Source: Euzebya sp. (GTDB lineage Bacteria; Actinomycetota; Nitriliruptoria; Euzebyales; Euzebyaceae). Taken from it: a stretch of 64,000 bases of DNA. Below are positions 1 through 6,908 of this stretch, piece after piece. The stretch's first letter is position 1, and the number at the start of each line of letters is the position of its first letter. Where the stretch lies: NCBI RefSeq assembly GCF_964222135.1, contig NZ_CAXQBR010000038.1, positions 1 through 64,000 on the forward strand, in the 5' to 3' direction. The position numbers and the translations under genes were made by a program. Under the pieces are notes generated by a model. The model did no database searches. It saw only the letters and a list, made by a program, of their open reading frames with translations, and was not told the origin of the DNA.

Positions 1-948
1 GATCTCCACCGACGAGGCCGACAGCTTGGCGACGGTCGCCGAGGTCTGGTCGGCCACGTCGACCGCGCGGGAGGCGACGGTGGACGCGGTGGTGGTGTTC
101 TGGGCGATCTCGCGGACGCTGGCGCCCATCTCCTCCACCGCAGCCGACACCGTCTGCACGCTCGCGGACACCTGCTCAGCGGCCGCGGCGGCCACGTTGG
201 CCTGCGCGGAGGTCTCCTCAGCCGAGCTCGACAGCTGCGCGGACACCGCGGCCAGGGAGTCGACGTTGGTCGACACGCCCGTCGCCGAGCCCTGCACCTT
301 GCGGGTCACCGTCCGCGCCACCGACCACGCCAGCGCGAGCCCGCCGGCGACCACCACGAGGGCGACGACGATCGAGATCGTCCGGCTGCGCGTCGCCTGG
401 GCATCGGCGGTCTCGAAGGACTCTGTGGCGATGGCGGCCTGGAGGTCGAGGACCTCGCCGATGGCGTCGTCGGCGGTCTGGTAGGTCGCGGCGTACCCGT
501 CCGTGGCGAGCACCCCGTCGGCGGCGGCCTGTTGCTCGTCACCCGCCTCCAGCACGCTGGTCCACAGCGGCGAGAGGTACCGCCACGACTCCTCCACCGT
601 CGCGAACGTCGCCTCCTCCTCGGCGTCGTGCAGACCCTCACCCAGCTCGGGGAGGGCCACGTCGATGTCGCCGATCGCGTCCGTGATCTCCGCGTCGTTG
701 GCCTGGCGGGCCTCGGCGGTGACGTCGGTCTCGGCCGCGCGCCGCGTGAAGATGTTCAACCGCGCGAGGTCGCTGCGGATCTCCCCCGCGAGACGGGTGG
801 GGTCGTAGGCGTCGGTGTACAACGACTCCATGTTCTGCGTCACCGACGAGGTGGCGGAGATCTGGAACACCGTCAGCGCGCCGAAGGCGACCAGCACGAC
901 GGCGAACGCGGACAGCAGCTGCTTCTTCAGGGTCATCGACGTCAACAT
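1..948 (-). CDS. Methyl-accepting chemotaxis protein, 3' end outside window
   Basis: Membrane chemoreceptor; 316 residues are inside the window and the frame runs off the left edge without a stop. A transmembrane segment lies at about residues 10-30, followed by a helical sensor region (about 31-188) of the four-helix-bundle kind and a second transmembrane segment at about 190-211. The signalling coiled coil begins soon after (SSAEETSAQA near 241, VEEMGASVREIAQN near 271), with little room for a HAMP domain. The start is ATG at 948; an in-frame ATG at 936 is an alternative, since neither has a strong ribosome site. Family assignment is firm; the ligand is unknown. Confidence 0.9.
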   Translation of the reverse strand, partial: MLTSMTLKKQLLSAFAVVLVAFGALTVFQISATSSVTQNMESLYTDAYDPTRLAGEIRSDLARLNIFTRRAAETDVTAEARQANDAEITDAIGDIDVALPELGEGLHDAEEEATFATVEESWRYLSPLWTSVLEAGDEQQAAADGVLATDGYAATYQTADDAIGEVLDLQAAIATESFETADAQATRSRTISIVVALVVVAGGLALAWSVARTVTRKVQGSATGVSTNVDSLAAVSAQLSSSAEETSAQANVAAAAAEQVSASVQTVSAAVEEMGASVREIAQNTTTASTVASRAVDVADQTSATVAKLSASSVEI

Positions 949-1138
949 CTTCGGCTCCGGCTCGTGGGTGTGGGCCCCCGGTCCCGCACTCGATCGGCGT
1001 CCCCCAGGATCAGCTGAGGGTCTGGTCACGGTCTGCACGCCCGCGCTGCGAAGATCCTCCTCCTGGGTCAGGTGGCGCGTGCCCCGCGGCGTACGCATAC
1101 CTGTTCCCGGGTGGAGGCGTGAGCCGGCGGCGACGCCG

Positions 1139-1144
1139 TACCCT
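1139..1144 (+). promoter_or_regulatory. -10 box TACCCT for a leaderless start
   Basis: TACCCT lies 10 bases before the ATG at 1155, the geometry expected when transcription starts at or next to the start codon. No Shine-Dalgarno sequence precedes that ATG. No clear -35 box is seen. Confidence 0.4.
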
Positions 1145-1154
1145 GGGACGCCGC

Positions 1155-2420
1155 ATGCCTGAGACCGCCCAGTCCCCGGTGTCGGACCGGCGCCGCCTGG
1201 CGGCGGTCCACGCCACCCACCTGCTCGACACCGCGCCCGAGGAGGCCTTCGACCGCCTGACCCGCCTCGCGGCCAGGGTGCTCGGCGCATCCGCTGCGTT
1301 CATCACCTTGGTCGACGAGACGCGGTCGTTCTGGAAGAGCCGGACCGGCGTCGACGGCGATGCGACGGAGAACCCGTTGGCGGACTCGTTCTGCCAGTAC
1401 GTGATCGCGAGCGGCGCCCCCCTGATCACCGGGGACGCCGCCACCGACCCGATCACCCGCGACAACCCGTCGATCGCCTCGATGGGCATCGCGGCCTGGG
1501 CCGGCATGCCGGTGCACAGCCCCGACGGGCAGGTGCTCGGCACCTTCTGCGTGGTCGACCAGCGCGTGCGCGAGTGGACGTCCGACGACCTCGAGGTCCT
1601 GTCCGCGCTGGCCGAGGCGGCGACCGGCGAGATCGCCCTGCGCGACGCACTCGACCGGGCGTCGCTGTTCGCCCGCACGCTGCAGCAGAGCCTGCTGCCC
1701 CCCGCGGTGCCGGAGGTGGAGGGGCTCGACGTCGCCGCCGCACACCGGCCCGCGCGCGACGGGTTCGGTGTCCTCGGCGACTTCTACGACGTCTTCGAGA
1801 CCGTGCCGAACCGCTGGTTCGTCACCCTCGGCGGCGTCTGCGGCCACGGGCCGACGGCAGCGGAGACCGCGGTGTCCGCCCGCTGGACCATCCGCGCCGC
1901 CGCCGCGCGGACCCACCACCCATCATCGGTCCTCGAGTCCCTCAACCGGCAGATGGCCCGCCGGCCCGAGGACGAGGCACCGCACCTGACCGCCGTGCTG
2001 CTGTCCCTCGACGCGACGGCTCGGGCCGACGACCCGACCGCACCACTCGAGGTGGCGCTGACCACCGCGGGGCACCCGCCGCCGGTGATCCGGCGGGCGG
2101 ACGGCGCGCTCGAGCAGCTGTACCCCGCCGGCCGGCCCCTCGGCATGTTCGACGACGCCGCCCTGACCGTGGAGACCCTCACCCTCCGACCGGGCGACGC
2201 CCTGGTGCTCGTCACCGACGGCGCGACCGAGGCACGCGACGCAGAGGGACGGCTGATGGGGGAGGAGGGGGTCGTCGCCGCCGTCTTCGCCGACGCCCGC
2301 CATCCCGACGAGACCGCCGCGGAGCTGACCGACCGGGTCATCGCGGCCACCCGCGCCCACCAGGACGGTCCGCTGGTGGACGACGTGGCGGTCGTCGTGC
2401 TGCGGGTGCCGCCCGCCTGA
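1155..2420 (+). CDS. GAF domain / SpoIIE-type PP2C phosphatase
   Basis: Predicted cytoplasmic Ser/Thr phosphatase of about 421 residues, of the kind that controls anti-sigma-factor antagonists or other stress switches. The N-terminal 150 residues form a GAF sensor fold (RLAARVLGASAAFITLVDE, then GMPVHSPDGQVLGTFCVVD). A linker containing LQQSLLPP, typical of RsbU/SpoIIE proteins, leads into the phosphatase domain (GDFYDVF, GHGPTAAETA, LTTAGHPPPVI, LVLVTDGATEARD), whose acidic metal ligands are present. A GTG at 1119 in the same frame would add 12 Arg-rich residues; the ATG at 1155 is preferred because a -10 box sits just upstream. No anti-sigma partner is adjacent, so the target is unknown. 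Confidence 0.88.
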   Translation: MPETAQSPVSDRRRLAAVHATHLLDTAPEEAFDRLTRLAARVLGASAAFITLVDETRSFWKSRTGVDGDATENPLADSFCQYVIASGAPLITGDAATDPITRDNPSIASMGIAAWAGMPVHSPDGQVLGTFCVVDQRVREWTSDDLEVLSALAEAATGEIALRDALDRASLFARTLQQSLLPPAVPEVEGLDVAAAHRPARDGFGVLGDFYDVFETVPNRWFVTLGGVCGHGPTAAETAVSARWTIRAAAARTHHPSSVLESLNRQMARRPEDEAPHLTAVLLSLDATARADDPTAPLEVALTTAGHPPPVIRRADGALEQLYPAGRPLGMFDDAALTVETLTLRPGDALVLVTDGATEARDAEGRLMGEEGVVAAVFADARHPDETAAELTDRVIAATRAHQDGPLVDDVAVVVLRVPPA

Positions 2421-2423
2421 CCG

Positions 2424-3668
2424 TCAGCGGTCGGGGTGCTGGGGACGCTCGGCCAGGCAGTCGACGTACAGGGCATCCCGCAGGGCGAGCTCCCGCGGGT
2501 CGTCCCACAGGTGGAAGCCCGAGCGGTTCGGCGCGTAGCAGAACCCGATGCCGACGTCCGGGTCGGCGAAGCCGAACGAGCCGCCCGCACCGGGCGTGCC
2601 GAAGGCCGCGTCCGCGGCGGTGCCGAAGCGGAAGCGGGGGAACGGCTTGATGTAGCCGAGGCTGAACGTGGTCTCGACCTTCAGGATCTCGTCCTCGAGC
2701 CCCTCCGCGGGTGGGGTGGCGGGATCGCGGAGGGCGGACAGGGTCGCCTCGTCGAGGCCGAGGCACTGGTCGCCGGTCGCGAACTCCCCGTACGCCCGGG
2801 CGACGTCGCGGACCCGTCCGGTGCCGTTCGCGGCGGGGATCTCGGCGCGGAGGATGTCGATGCGGTTGTAGCTGGCGAGCTCCGCCAGCACCGCCGGGTT
2901 CGCGAAGGACCGTGCGGTCGCGCTGCGCGGGTTGAGGAACGCGGCCACGAACCGCCAGGGCAGCTCGTGGACGTGCAGGACCATCTCCGCCGGCTTGTAG
3001 CCGTGGATGAACGCGAGCCGGCCCACATCGACGTCGTCGGGCAGGCCGATGTGGACGTCGAGGTCCAGAGGGCGGGCGATCTCCTCGGCGAAGAACCGGC
3101 CGAGGGACCGGCCGTCGGGGTCCACGCGTCGGATCAGCTCGCCCTCGTACCAGCCGAGGGTGATGCCGTGGTACCCGTGGCGGGTCCCCGGCTGCCAGGC
3201 GGGGGCCTGGGCCGCGATGACGGCGGCCATGCGGTCGAGGTCGAGCAGGTCGTCCACGTCGAGGGGGCTGTCGATGACGGCGAGGCCCGCCTGGTGGCTG
3301 AGGAGCTGGCGCACGGTCACCGCGTCCTTGCCCGCCGCGGCGAACTCCGGCCAGTACCGGGCCACGGGGGCGTCGTAGTCGACCAGCCCGCGGGCGTGGG
3401 CCAGCGCGACGGCCATCGACGCGACGCCCTTGGTCGTCGAGAACATCGTGACGAGGGTGTCCTCGGCCCACGGCAGCCGGCGGTGGCCGTCGCGGTAGCC
3501 GCCCCACAGGTCGACGACGACCTCGCCGTCGCGGACGACCGCGCACGCGGCCCCCACCTCACCGCGGTCGCGGACGTTGCGGCGGAACGCGTCGGCCACC
3601 GGGCCGTAGCCCTCGGCCACGTCGCCCTGCACCTCGAGCTCGGTCGGCACGTCGATCGAGAACACCAC
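2424..3668 (-). CDS. Serine beta-lactamase-fold hydrolase/esterase (PF00144)
   Basis: A 414-residue class C beta-lactamase/EstB-like serine hydrolase. The nucleophile motif SxxK is at residues 77-80 (STTK), and the second active-site tyrosine is in the GYHGITLGW segment. No signal peptide is visible, so it probably acts in the cytoplasm on esters or peptides rather than as a secreted antibiotic-resistance enzyme; this is inference from the subfamily. The start is GTG at 3668, which has an AGGAGGGAG ribosome site 6 bases upstream. It converges on the SpoIIE-phosphatase gene, with only 3 bases between the stops. Confidence 0.85.
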   Translation of the reverse strand: MVFSIDVPTELEVQGDVAEGYGPVADAFRRNVRDRGEVGAACAVVRDGEVVVDLWGGYRDGHRRLPWAEDTLVTMFSTTKGVASMAVALAHARGLVDYDAPVARYWPEFAAAGKDAVTVRQLLSHQAGLAVIDSPLDVDDLLDLDRMAAVIAAQAPAWQPGTRHGYHGITLGWYEGELIRRVDPDGRSLGRFFAEEIARPLDLDVHIGLPDDVDVGRLAFIHGYKPAEMVLHVHELPWRFVAAFLNPRSATARSFANPAVLAELASYNRIDILRAEIPAANGTGRVRDVARAYGEFATGDQCLGLDEATLSALRDPATPPAEGLEDEILKVETTFSLGYIKPFPRFRFGTAADAAFGTPGAGGSFGFADPDVGIGFCYAPNRSGFHLWDDPRELALRDALYVDCLAERPQHPDR

Positions 3669-3772
3669 AGCGGCTCCCTCCTGCTGGCTGACCGGCGGAG
3701 TCTACGGACGCCGGTCCCGAGATGGCGTCTCAGGCCCCCTCGGCAGGGGGGTGCATGGGGTTGAATGCCGGG

Positions 3773-4582
3773 ATGGCCGTGAGACTCAGCGGGTGGCGGA
3801 AGATCTCCGCGGCGACGTGGCGCGCGCCGAGCGACCCGCAGATGTACGGCGATGTGGAGCTCGACGCCCGCCCGCTGCTGGCCTACGTCGAGGCCGCCCG
3901 GGCGGACGGGCACCCGGTGACGGTCACCCACCTGGTCGGCAAGGCCGTCGCCCACGCCCTGGCGCGGAACCCGGACCTGAACGGGCGGATCCGCCTCGGG
4001 CGGTTCGTGCGGCGGCCGACCGTCGACATCTTCTTCATCGCCTCGACGGCGGACGGCGACGAGCTCTCGGGCGTGAAGGTCGCCCGGACCGACGAGAAGG
4101 CCGTGACGGCGATCGCCGACGAGGTCGCGGGCCGCGCGGCTCGGCTCCGCAGCGGTGAGGAGGACGACCTCGGTCAGGCCAAGGGCCTGCTCGACCGGTT
4201 GCCCACCCGGGTGCTGCGGTGGCTGATGGGGCTGCTCGCGGTCCTGTCGATCGACCTCGACCTCGACCTGCCGGCCGTGGGCGTCCGCCGCCAGACCTTC
4301 GGGAGCGCGCTCGTGTCGAGCGTCGGCATGTTCGGCATCGGCCACGCCTACGCGCCGCTGTCGCCGTTCTACCGGGTCCCGTTCCTGGTGCTGGTGGGGG
4401 AGGTGGCCGACCGAGCGGTCGTCGAGGACGGGGTGGTGGTGGCCCGGCCGATGCTGACGGTGTCGGCCACGATGGACCACCGCTACCTCGACGGGTTCCA
4501 CGCCGCCCGGCTGGCCCGCGACCTGCGGGCCTACTGCGCCGACCCGGCGGCGTTCGAGCCGCCGCTGGCCGCTCAGCGGTAG
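3773..4582 (+). CDS. Free-standing 2-oxoacid dehydrogenase acyltransferase (E2 catalytic) domain protein
   Basis: The roughly 269-residue protein matches the catalytic domain of dihydrolipoamide acyltransferases (PF00198) and has no lipoyl or peripheral-subunit-binding domain. The catalytic motif DHRYLDG is near the C-terminus (DHRxxDG in E2 enzymes), with the TFGSALVSSVGMFGI segment before it. Similar lone domains occur in actinobacteria; without lipoyl domains it cannot be a normal E2 core, and may transfer acyl groups from CoA to another acceptor. The ATG at 3773 is preferred over an upstream in-frame ATG at 3722 because homology begins about there. Confidence 0.8.
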   Translation: MAVRLSGWRKISAATWRAPSDPQMYGDVELDARPLLAYVEAARADGHPVTVTHLVGKAVAHALARNPDLNGRIRLGRFVRRPTVDIFFIASTADGDELSGVKVARTDEKAVTAIADEVAGRAARLRSGEEDDLGQAKGLLDRLPTRVLRWLMGLLAVLSIDLDLDLPAVGVRRQTFGSALVSSVGMFGIGHAYAPLSPFYRVPFLVLVGEVADRAVVEDGVVVARPMLTVSATMDHRYLDGFHAARLARDLRAYCADPAAFEPPLAAQR

Positions 4583-4589
4583 GGCGCGC

Positions 4590-5240
4590 TCAGCGGTAGG
4601 TGCGGAGGTGCGCGGCGTCGCCGGTCAGGTGGGCGTGGTCGTTGAAGGTCAGCAGGTGCGTGCCCGACCGGCCCACGATCAGGGTGGTCAGGCCGGCGTT
4701 CACGACGACCCTGTTGAGGGCGACCACACCGTCGGCGCCGAGGCCGAGGAGGTGTGCGACGATCGCGGCGATCACCCCGCCGGAGGTGCTGACGACCGCG
4801 TCACGACCCGACCCGAGGTCGTCTGCGAGCTCGGCGAGCGCCGCGGTGGCACCAGCCGAGAAGTCCCGCCAGCCACCCGCGGCGTCGGCGGTCACCCAGG
4901 CCCCGAGCGACTCGTCGAGCACGGCCTGGAACCGCGTCGGATCACCCATCACCGCGGGGTCGTCACCCACCTCGGCGGCGACCATGCCGACGTGGTCGTA
5001 CTCGTCGAACCGGCTGTCGGTGCGCGGCTCGCCGGACAGGCGCATCGCCGTCATCGCGATCGCGGCGGTCTCGCGCTGGCGTGACAGCGACCCGCTGGCG
5101 ATCAGCGGGTCGCGGAGGCCCCGGCGGGCCAGCTCGGCACCGGCGACGGCCGCCTGCTCCCGCCCGAGGTCGCTGAGGGCGTCGTAGTCCGCCGCCCCGA
5201 AGGAGGCCTGGCCGTGGCGGAGCAGGGTGATCGTGCCGAT
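4590..5240 (-). CDS. Histidine phosphatase family protein, apparent ATC start
   Basis: A phosphoglycerate-mutase-like phosphatase of about 216 residues. The catalytic segment TITLLRHGQ appears at the extreme N-terminus, and the later halves carry the usual STSGGV and FNDHAHL motifs. There is no in-frame ATG, GTG or TTG before the RHG motif: the frame is open upstream for many codons, but the first ATG (5054) would remove the catalytic His. Two consecutive ATC codons (5243 and 5240) follow a GAGGG ribosome site and lie just after the stop of the upstream SRPBCC gene, so initiation at ATC by translational coupling is the simplest reading. A sequencing error is the alternative. Confidence 0.78.
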   Translation of the reverse strand: MGTITLLRHGQASFGAADYDALSDLGREQAAVAGAELARRGLRDPLIASGSLSRQRETAAIAMTAMRLSGEPRTDSRFDEYDHVGMVAAEVGDDPAVMGDPTRFQAVLDESLGAWVTADAAGGWRDFSAGATAALAELADDLGSGRDAVVSTSGGVIAAIVAHLLGLGADGVVALNRVVVNAGLTTLIVGRSGTHLLTFNDHAHLTGDAAHLRTYR

Positions 5241-5251
5241 GATCGCCCTCG

Positions 5252-5713
5252 CTACACGTGGGTCTCGCGGTGGGCGCCGGTCTCGGCGTCGCGGCTCTCG
5301 ATGAAGGCCTTGAACCGCTCGAGGTCGCCCTTGACGCGGCGCTCGGTCACGTTCGTCCAGTCGGCGACCTTCTCGGCGAAGGACTCCGGCTGCCAGGCCA
5401 TGTTCACGGTGACCTCGGTCTGCTGCGGCCCGGCGGCTGCGAACGTCACCTTGCCGGCGTGCGCGACGTCACCCCCGGTCGCGCGCCACATGATGATCTC
5501 GTCCGGGATCTGCTCGGAGATCTCGGTCTCGAAGCTCTTGGAGACCAGCCCGATCTCGGTGGTCCAGCGCAGGTGGGTGTCGTCGAGCTGCTCGACGCGC
5601 TCCACACCCTCCATGAACTCCGGGAACTCCTCGAACTGCGTCCACTGGTTGTAGACGGTCCGCACGGGGCGGTCGACGGTCACGGTCTCGGTGAACTGCT
5701 TGTGTGCGTCCAT
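5252..5713 (-). CDS. SRPBCC (polyketide cyclase/dehydrase-like) protein
   Basis: A 153-residue START/Bet v1-fold protein with the typical opening (VDRPVRTVYNQWTQFEEFPEFM), a central antiparallel sheet and a long C-terminal helix (DWTNVTERRVKGDLERFKAFIES). Such proteins bind small hydrophobic ligands; the substrate is unknown and no polyketide genes are nearby. It is followed after about 10 bases by the histidine phosphatase, so the two are probably co-transcribed. The start is ATG at 5713; TAGGGC, a weak -10-like hexamer, lies 6 bases upstream. Confidence 0.82.
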   Translation of the reverse strand: MDAHKQFTETVTVDRPVRTVYNQWTQFEEFPEFMEGVERVEQLDDTHLRWTTEIGLVSKSFETEISEQIPDEIIMWRATGGDVAHAGKVTFAAAGPQQTEVTVNMAWQPESFAEKVADWTNVTERRVKGDLERFKAFIESRDAETGAHRETHV

Positions 5714-5758
5714 GCCGAGGCCCTACCCGGAACGCCCCGTGGTGATCGGGCCCGGCGA

Positions 5759-6325
5759 TCAGCGCTCGATGCGGCGGGTGAGGATCGGCAGGGCGGCGAC
5801 GGCGAGCGCGATCTTGACCGCGTCACCGATCAGGAAGGGGTAGAGGCCGCCGCTCAGGGCCGCGTCGAACCCGATGAGGGTCGTGAGGTAGCCCACCCCG
5901 CCGAGGTAGATGGTGAGGTTCCCCAGCACCATGCCTGCCGCGACGGTCGCCGGGTTCCGCTGCCAGCCCCGCTGCGCCAGGACGCCGGTCAGGGCGGCGG
6001 CGGCCACGAACCCGAACAGGTAGCCCGCAGTCGGACCGGCGAGTGCGCCGGGACCCGGCGGGACGGTGAACACTGGCAGGCCGGCGACGCCCTCGATCAG
6101 GTAGAGCACGACGGTGCTGGCGGCCAGGGTGGGGCCGAACGCGAAGCCGAGGGCCAGCACGACCAGCGTCTGGGCCGTGATGGGCACCGGCCACATCGGC
6201 ACCGCGATGTGCGCGGACACGGCGAGCGCGGCGCTCCCGGCCACCGCCAGCACCACCTGGCGGGGGATCGACGCGGTCCAGGCCGGACGCGCGGCGGGGA
6301 CGAGGGGCAGGCTGGTCGTGGACAC
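5759..6325 (-). CDS. bioY: Biotin transporter BioY
   Basis: A 188-residue integral membrane substrate-binding (S) component of a biotin ECF transporter. The BioY signatures are clear: VPMWPVPITAQTLVVLALGFAFGP, then GLPVF and the GPTAGYLFGF segment, with about six hydrophobic helices. The GTG at 6325 is chosen because GAAGGAG lies 8 bases upstream; an upstream ATG at 6364 has none. No EcfA or EcfT gene is adjacent, so it either works alone or shares an energising module encoded elsewhere. The gene diverges from the small Cys-rich gene, with a DtxR-like box between them. Confidence 0.92.
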   Translation of the reverse strand: MSTTSLPLVPAARPAWTASIPRQVVLAVAGSAALAVSAHIAVPMWPVPITAQTLVVLALGFAFGPTLAASTVVLYLIEGVAGLPVFTVPPGPGALAGPTAGYLFGFVAAAALTGVLAQRGWQRNPATVAAGMVLGNLTIYLGGVGYLTTLIGFDAALSGGLYPFLIGDAVKIALAVAALPILTRRIER

Positions 6326-6427
6326 CGGGGCTCCTTCGGGACGCGGGAGATCGATGCGCATCATCCCCGTCCGACCCGCCGCCGCACAAATGCCGTCACC
6401 CGATTGGGCCCGGGACGGCCGGGGCTG

Positions 6428-6446
6428 TTAGGTTAGGGGGCCCTAA
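6428..6446. promoter_or_regulatory. DtxR/IdeR-like operator candidate
   Basis: TTAGGTTAGGGGGCCCTAA agrees with the DtxR/IdeR consensus TTAGGTTAGSCTAACCTAA at 15 of 19 positions, including the entire left half and the terminal CCTAA. It sits 28 bases before the small Cys-rich gene at 6475 and about 100 bases before the divergent bioY. The match is seen directly; iron-dependent control is inference. Confidence 0.5.
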
Positions 6447-6474
6447 CGCACCGACGGACGCGCAGAAGGACGTC

Positions 6475-6687
6475 ATGCACGAGAACCCGCTCGGAACCGC
6501 ACGGTCGGCCACCACCACGCTCGACCTCGAGTCCTGCATGGCCTGCGGCCACCTGACCGAGGTCACGGGCTGCTTCCAGCTGCCGGGCCTAGACGGCCCC
6601 GAGCGGTACCTCCGCACCCGCTGCATGCTCGGCCACACCTTCGTCGGCCCCGAGTTCGCCCTGCGCGCGGAGTCCCGCGCCAGCTGA
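6475..6687 (+). CDS. Small Cys-rich putative zinc-ribbon protein
   Basis: A 70-residue protein of no recognised family. Candidate metal ligands are C21-x2-C24 (CMACGH), C33 and C50-x3-H54 (RCMLGH), a layout suggesting a treble-clef or ribbon-like zinc or iron site. It starts at ATG 6475 with AGAAGGA 5 bases upstream, a good ribosome site that supports translation. The DtxR-like box immediately upstream hints at iron-regulated expression. It is followed by three palindromic repeat units and converges on the dehydratase-like gene. Confidence 0.65.
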   Translation: MHENPLGTARSATTTLDLESCMACGHLTEVTGCFQLPGLDGPERYLRTRCMLGHTFVGPEFALRAESRAS

Positions 6688-6714
6688 CCGGCCTGGGGAC
6701 GTGATCCCCTCCCA

Positions 6715-6878
6715 GTGGGTGCGGTTCCCGCTCGCGGCGGCGGGCGGTGCACCCGCTGCGAGGCGCGGCGACTGCGTGGGTGCGGTTCCCGCTCGCACCG
6801 GCGGGCGGTGCACCCACTGCGAGGTGCGGCGACTGCGTGGGTGCGGTTCCCGCTCGCAGCGGCGGGCGGTGCACCCAC
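6715..6878. repeat. 61-bp tandem palindromic repeat, 2.7 copies
   Basis: Units begin at 6715, 6776 and 6837, with a period of exactly 61 bases; the last is cut after 42 bases. Each unit opens with GTGGGTGCGGTTCCCGCTCG and contains GTGGGTGC facing GCACCC(A/G)C about 26 bases later, with a nested CCCGC/GCGGG, so each can fold into a long hairpin. Units differ at only a few positions. The array fills the gap between two converging genes and may act as a bidirectional terminator or REP-like element. Confidence 0.85.
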
Positions 6879-6908
6879 CTGGTGGTCAAGCGACCGACCC
6901 CAAGCGAC

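Noticed and set aside
2424-3668. Secreted beta-lactamase conferring antibiotic resistance
   Set aside because: No signal peptide, and the subfamily motifs match EstB-like esterases rather than resistance enzymes.
4571-4600. 13-bp direct repeat GCTCAGCGGTAGG spanning both stop codons of two converging genes
   Set aside because: Short and in coding ends; likely chance or a small slippage event, without other signs of function.
6715-6878. CRISPR array
   Set aside because: The repeats are directly adjacent without unique spacers, period 61, and no cas genes are present.
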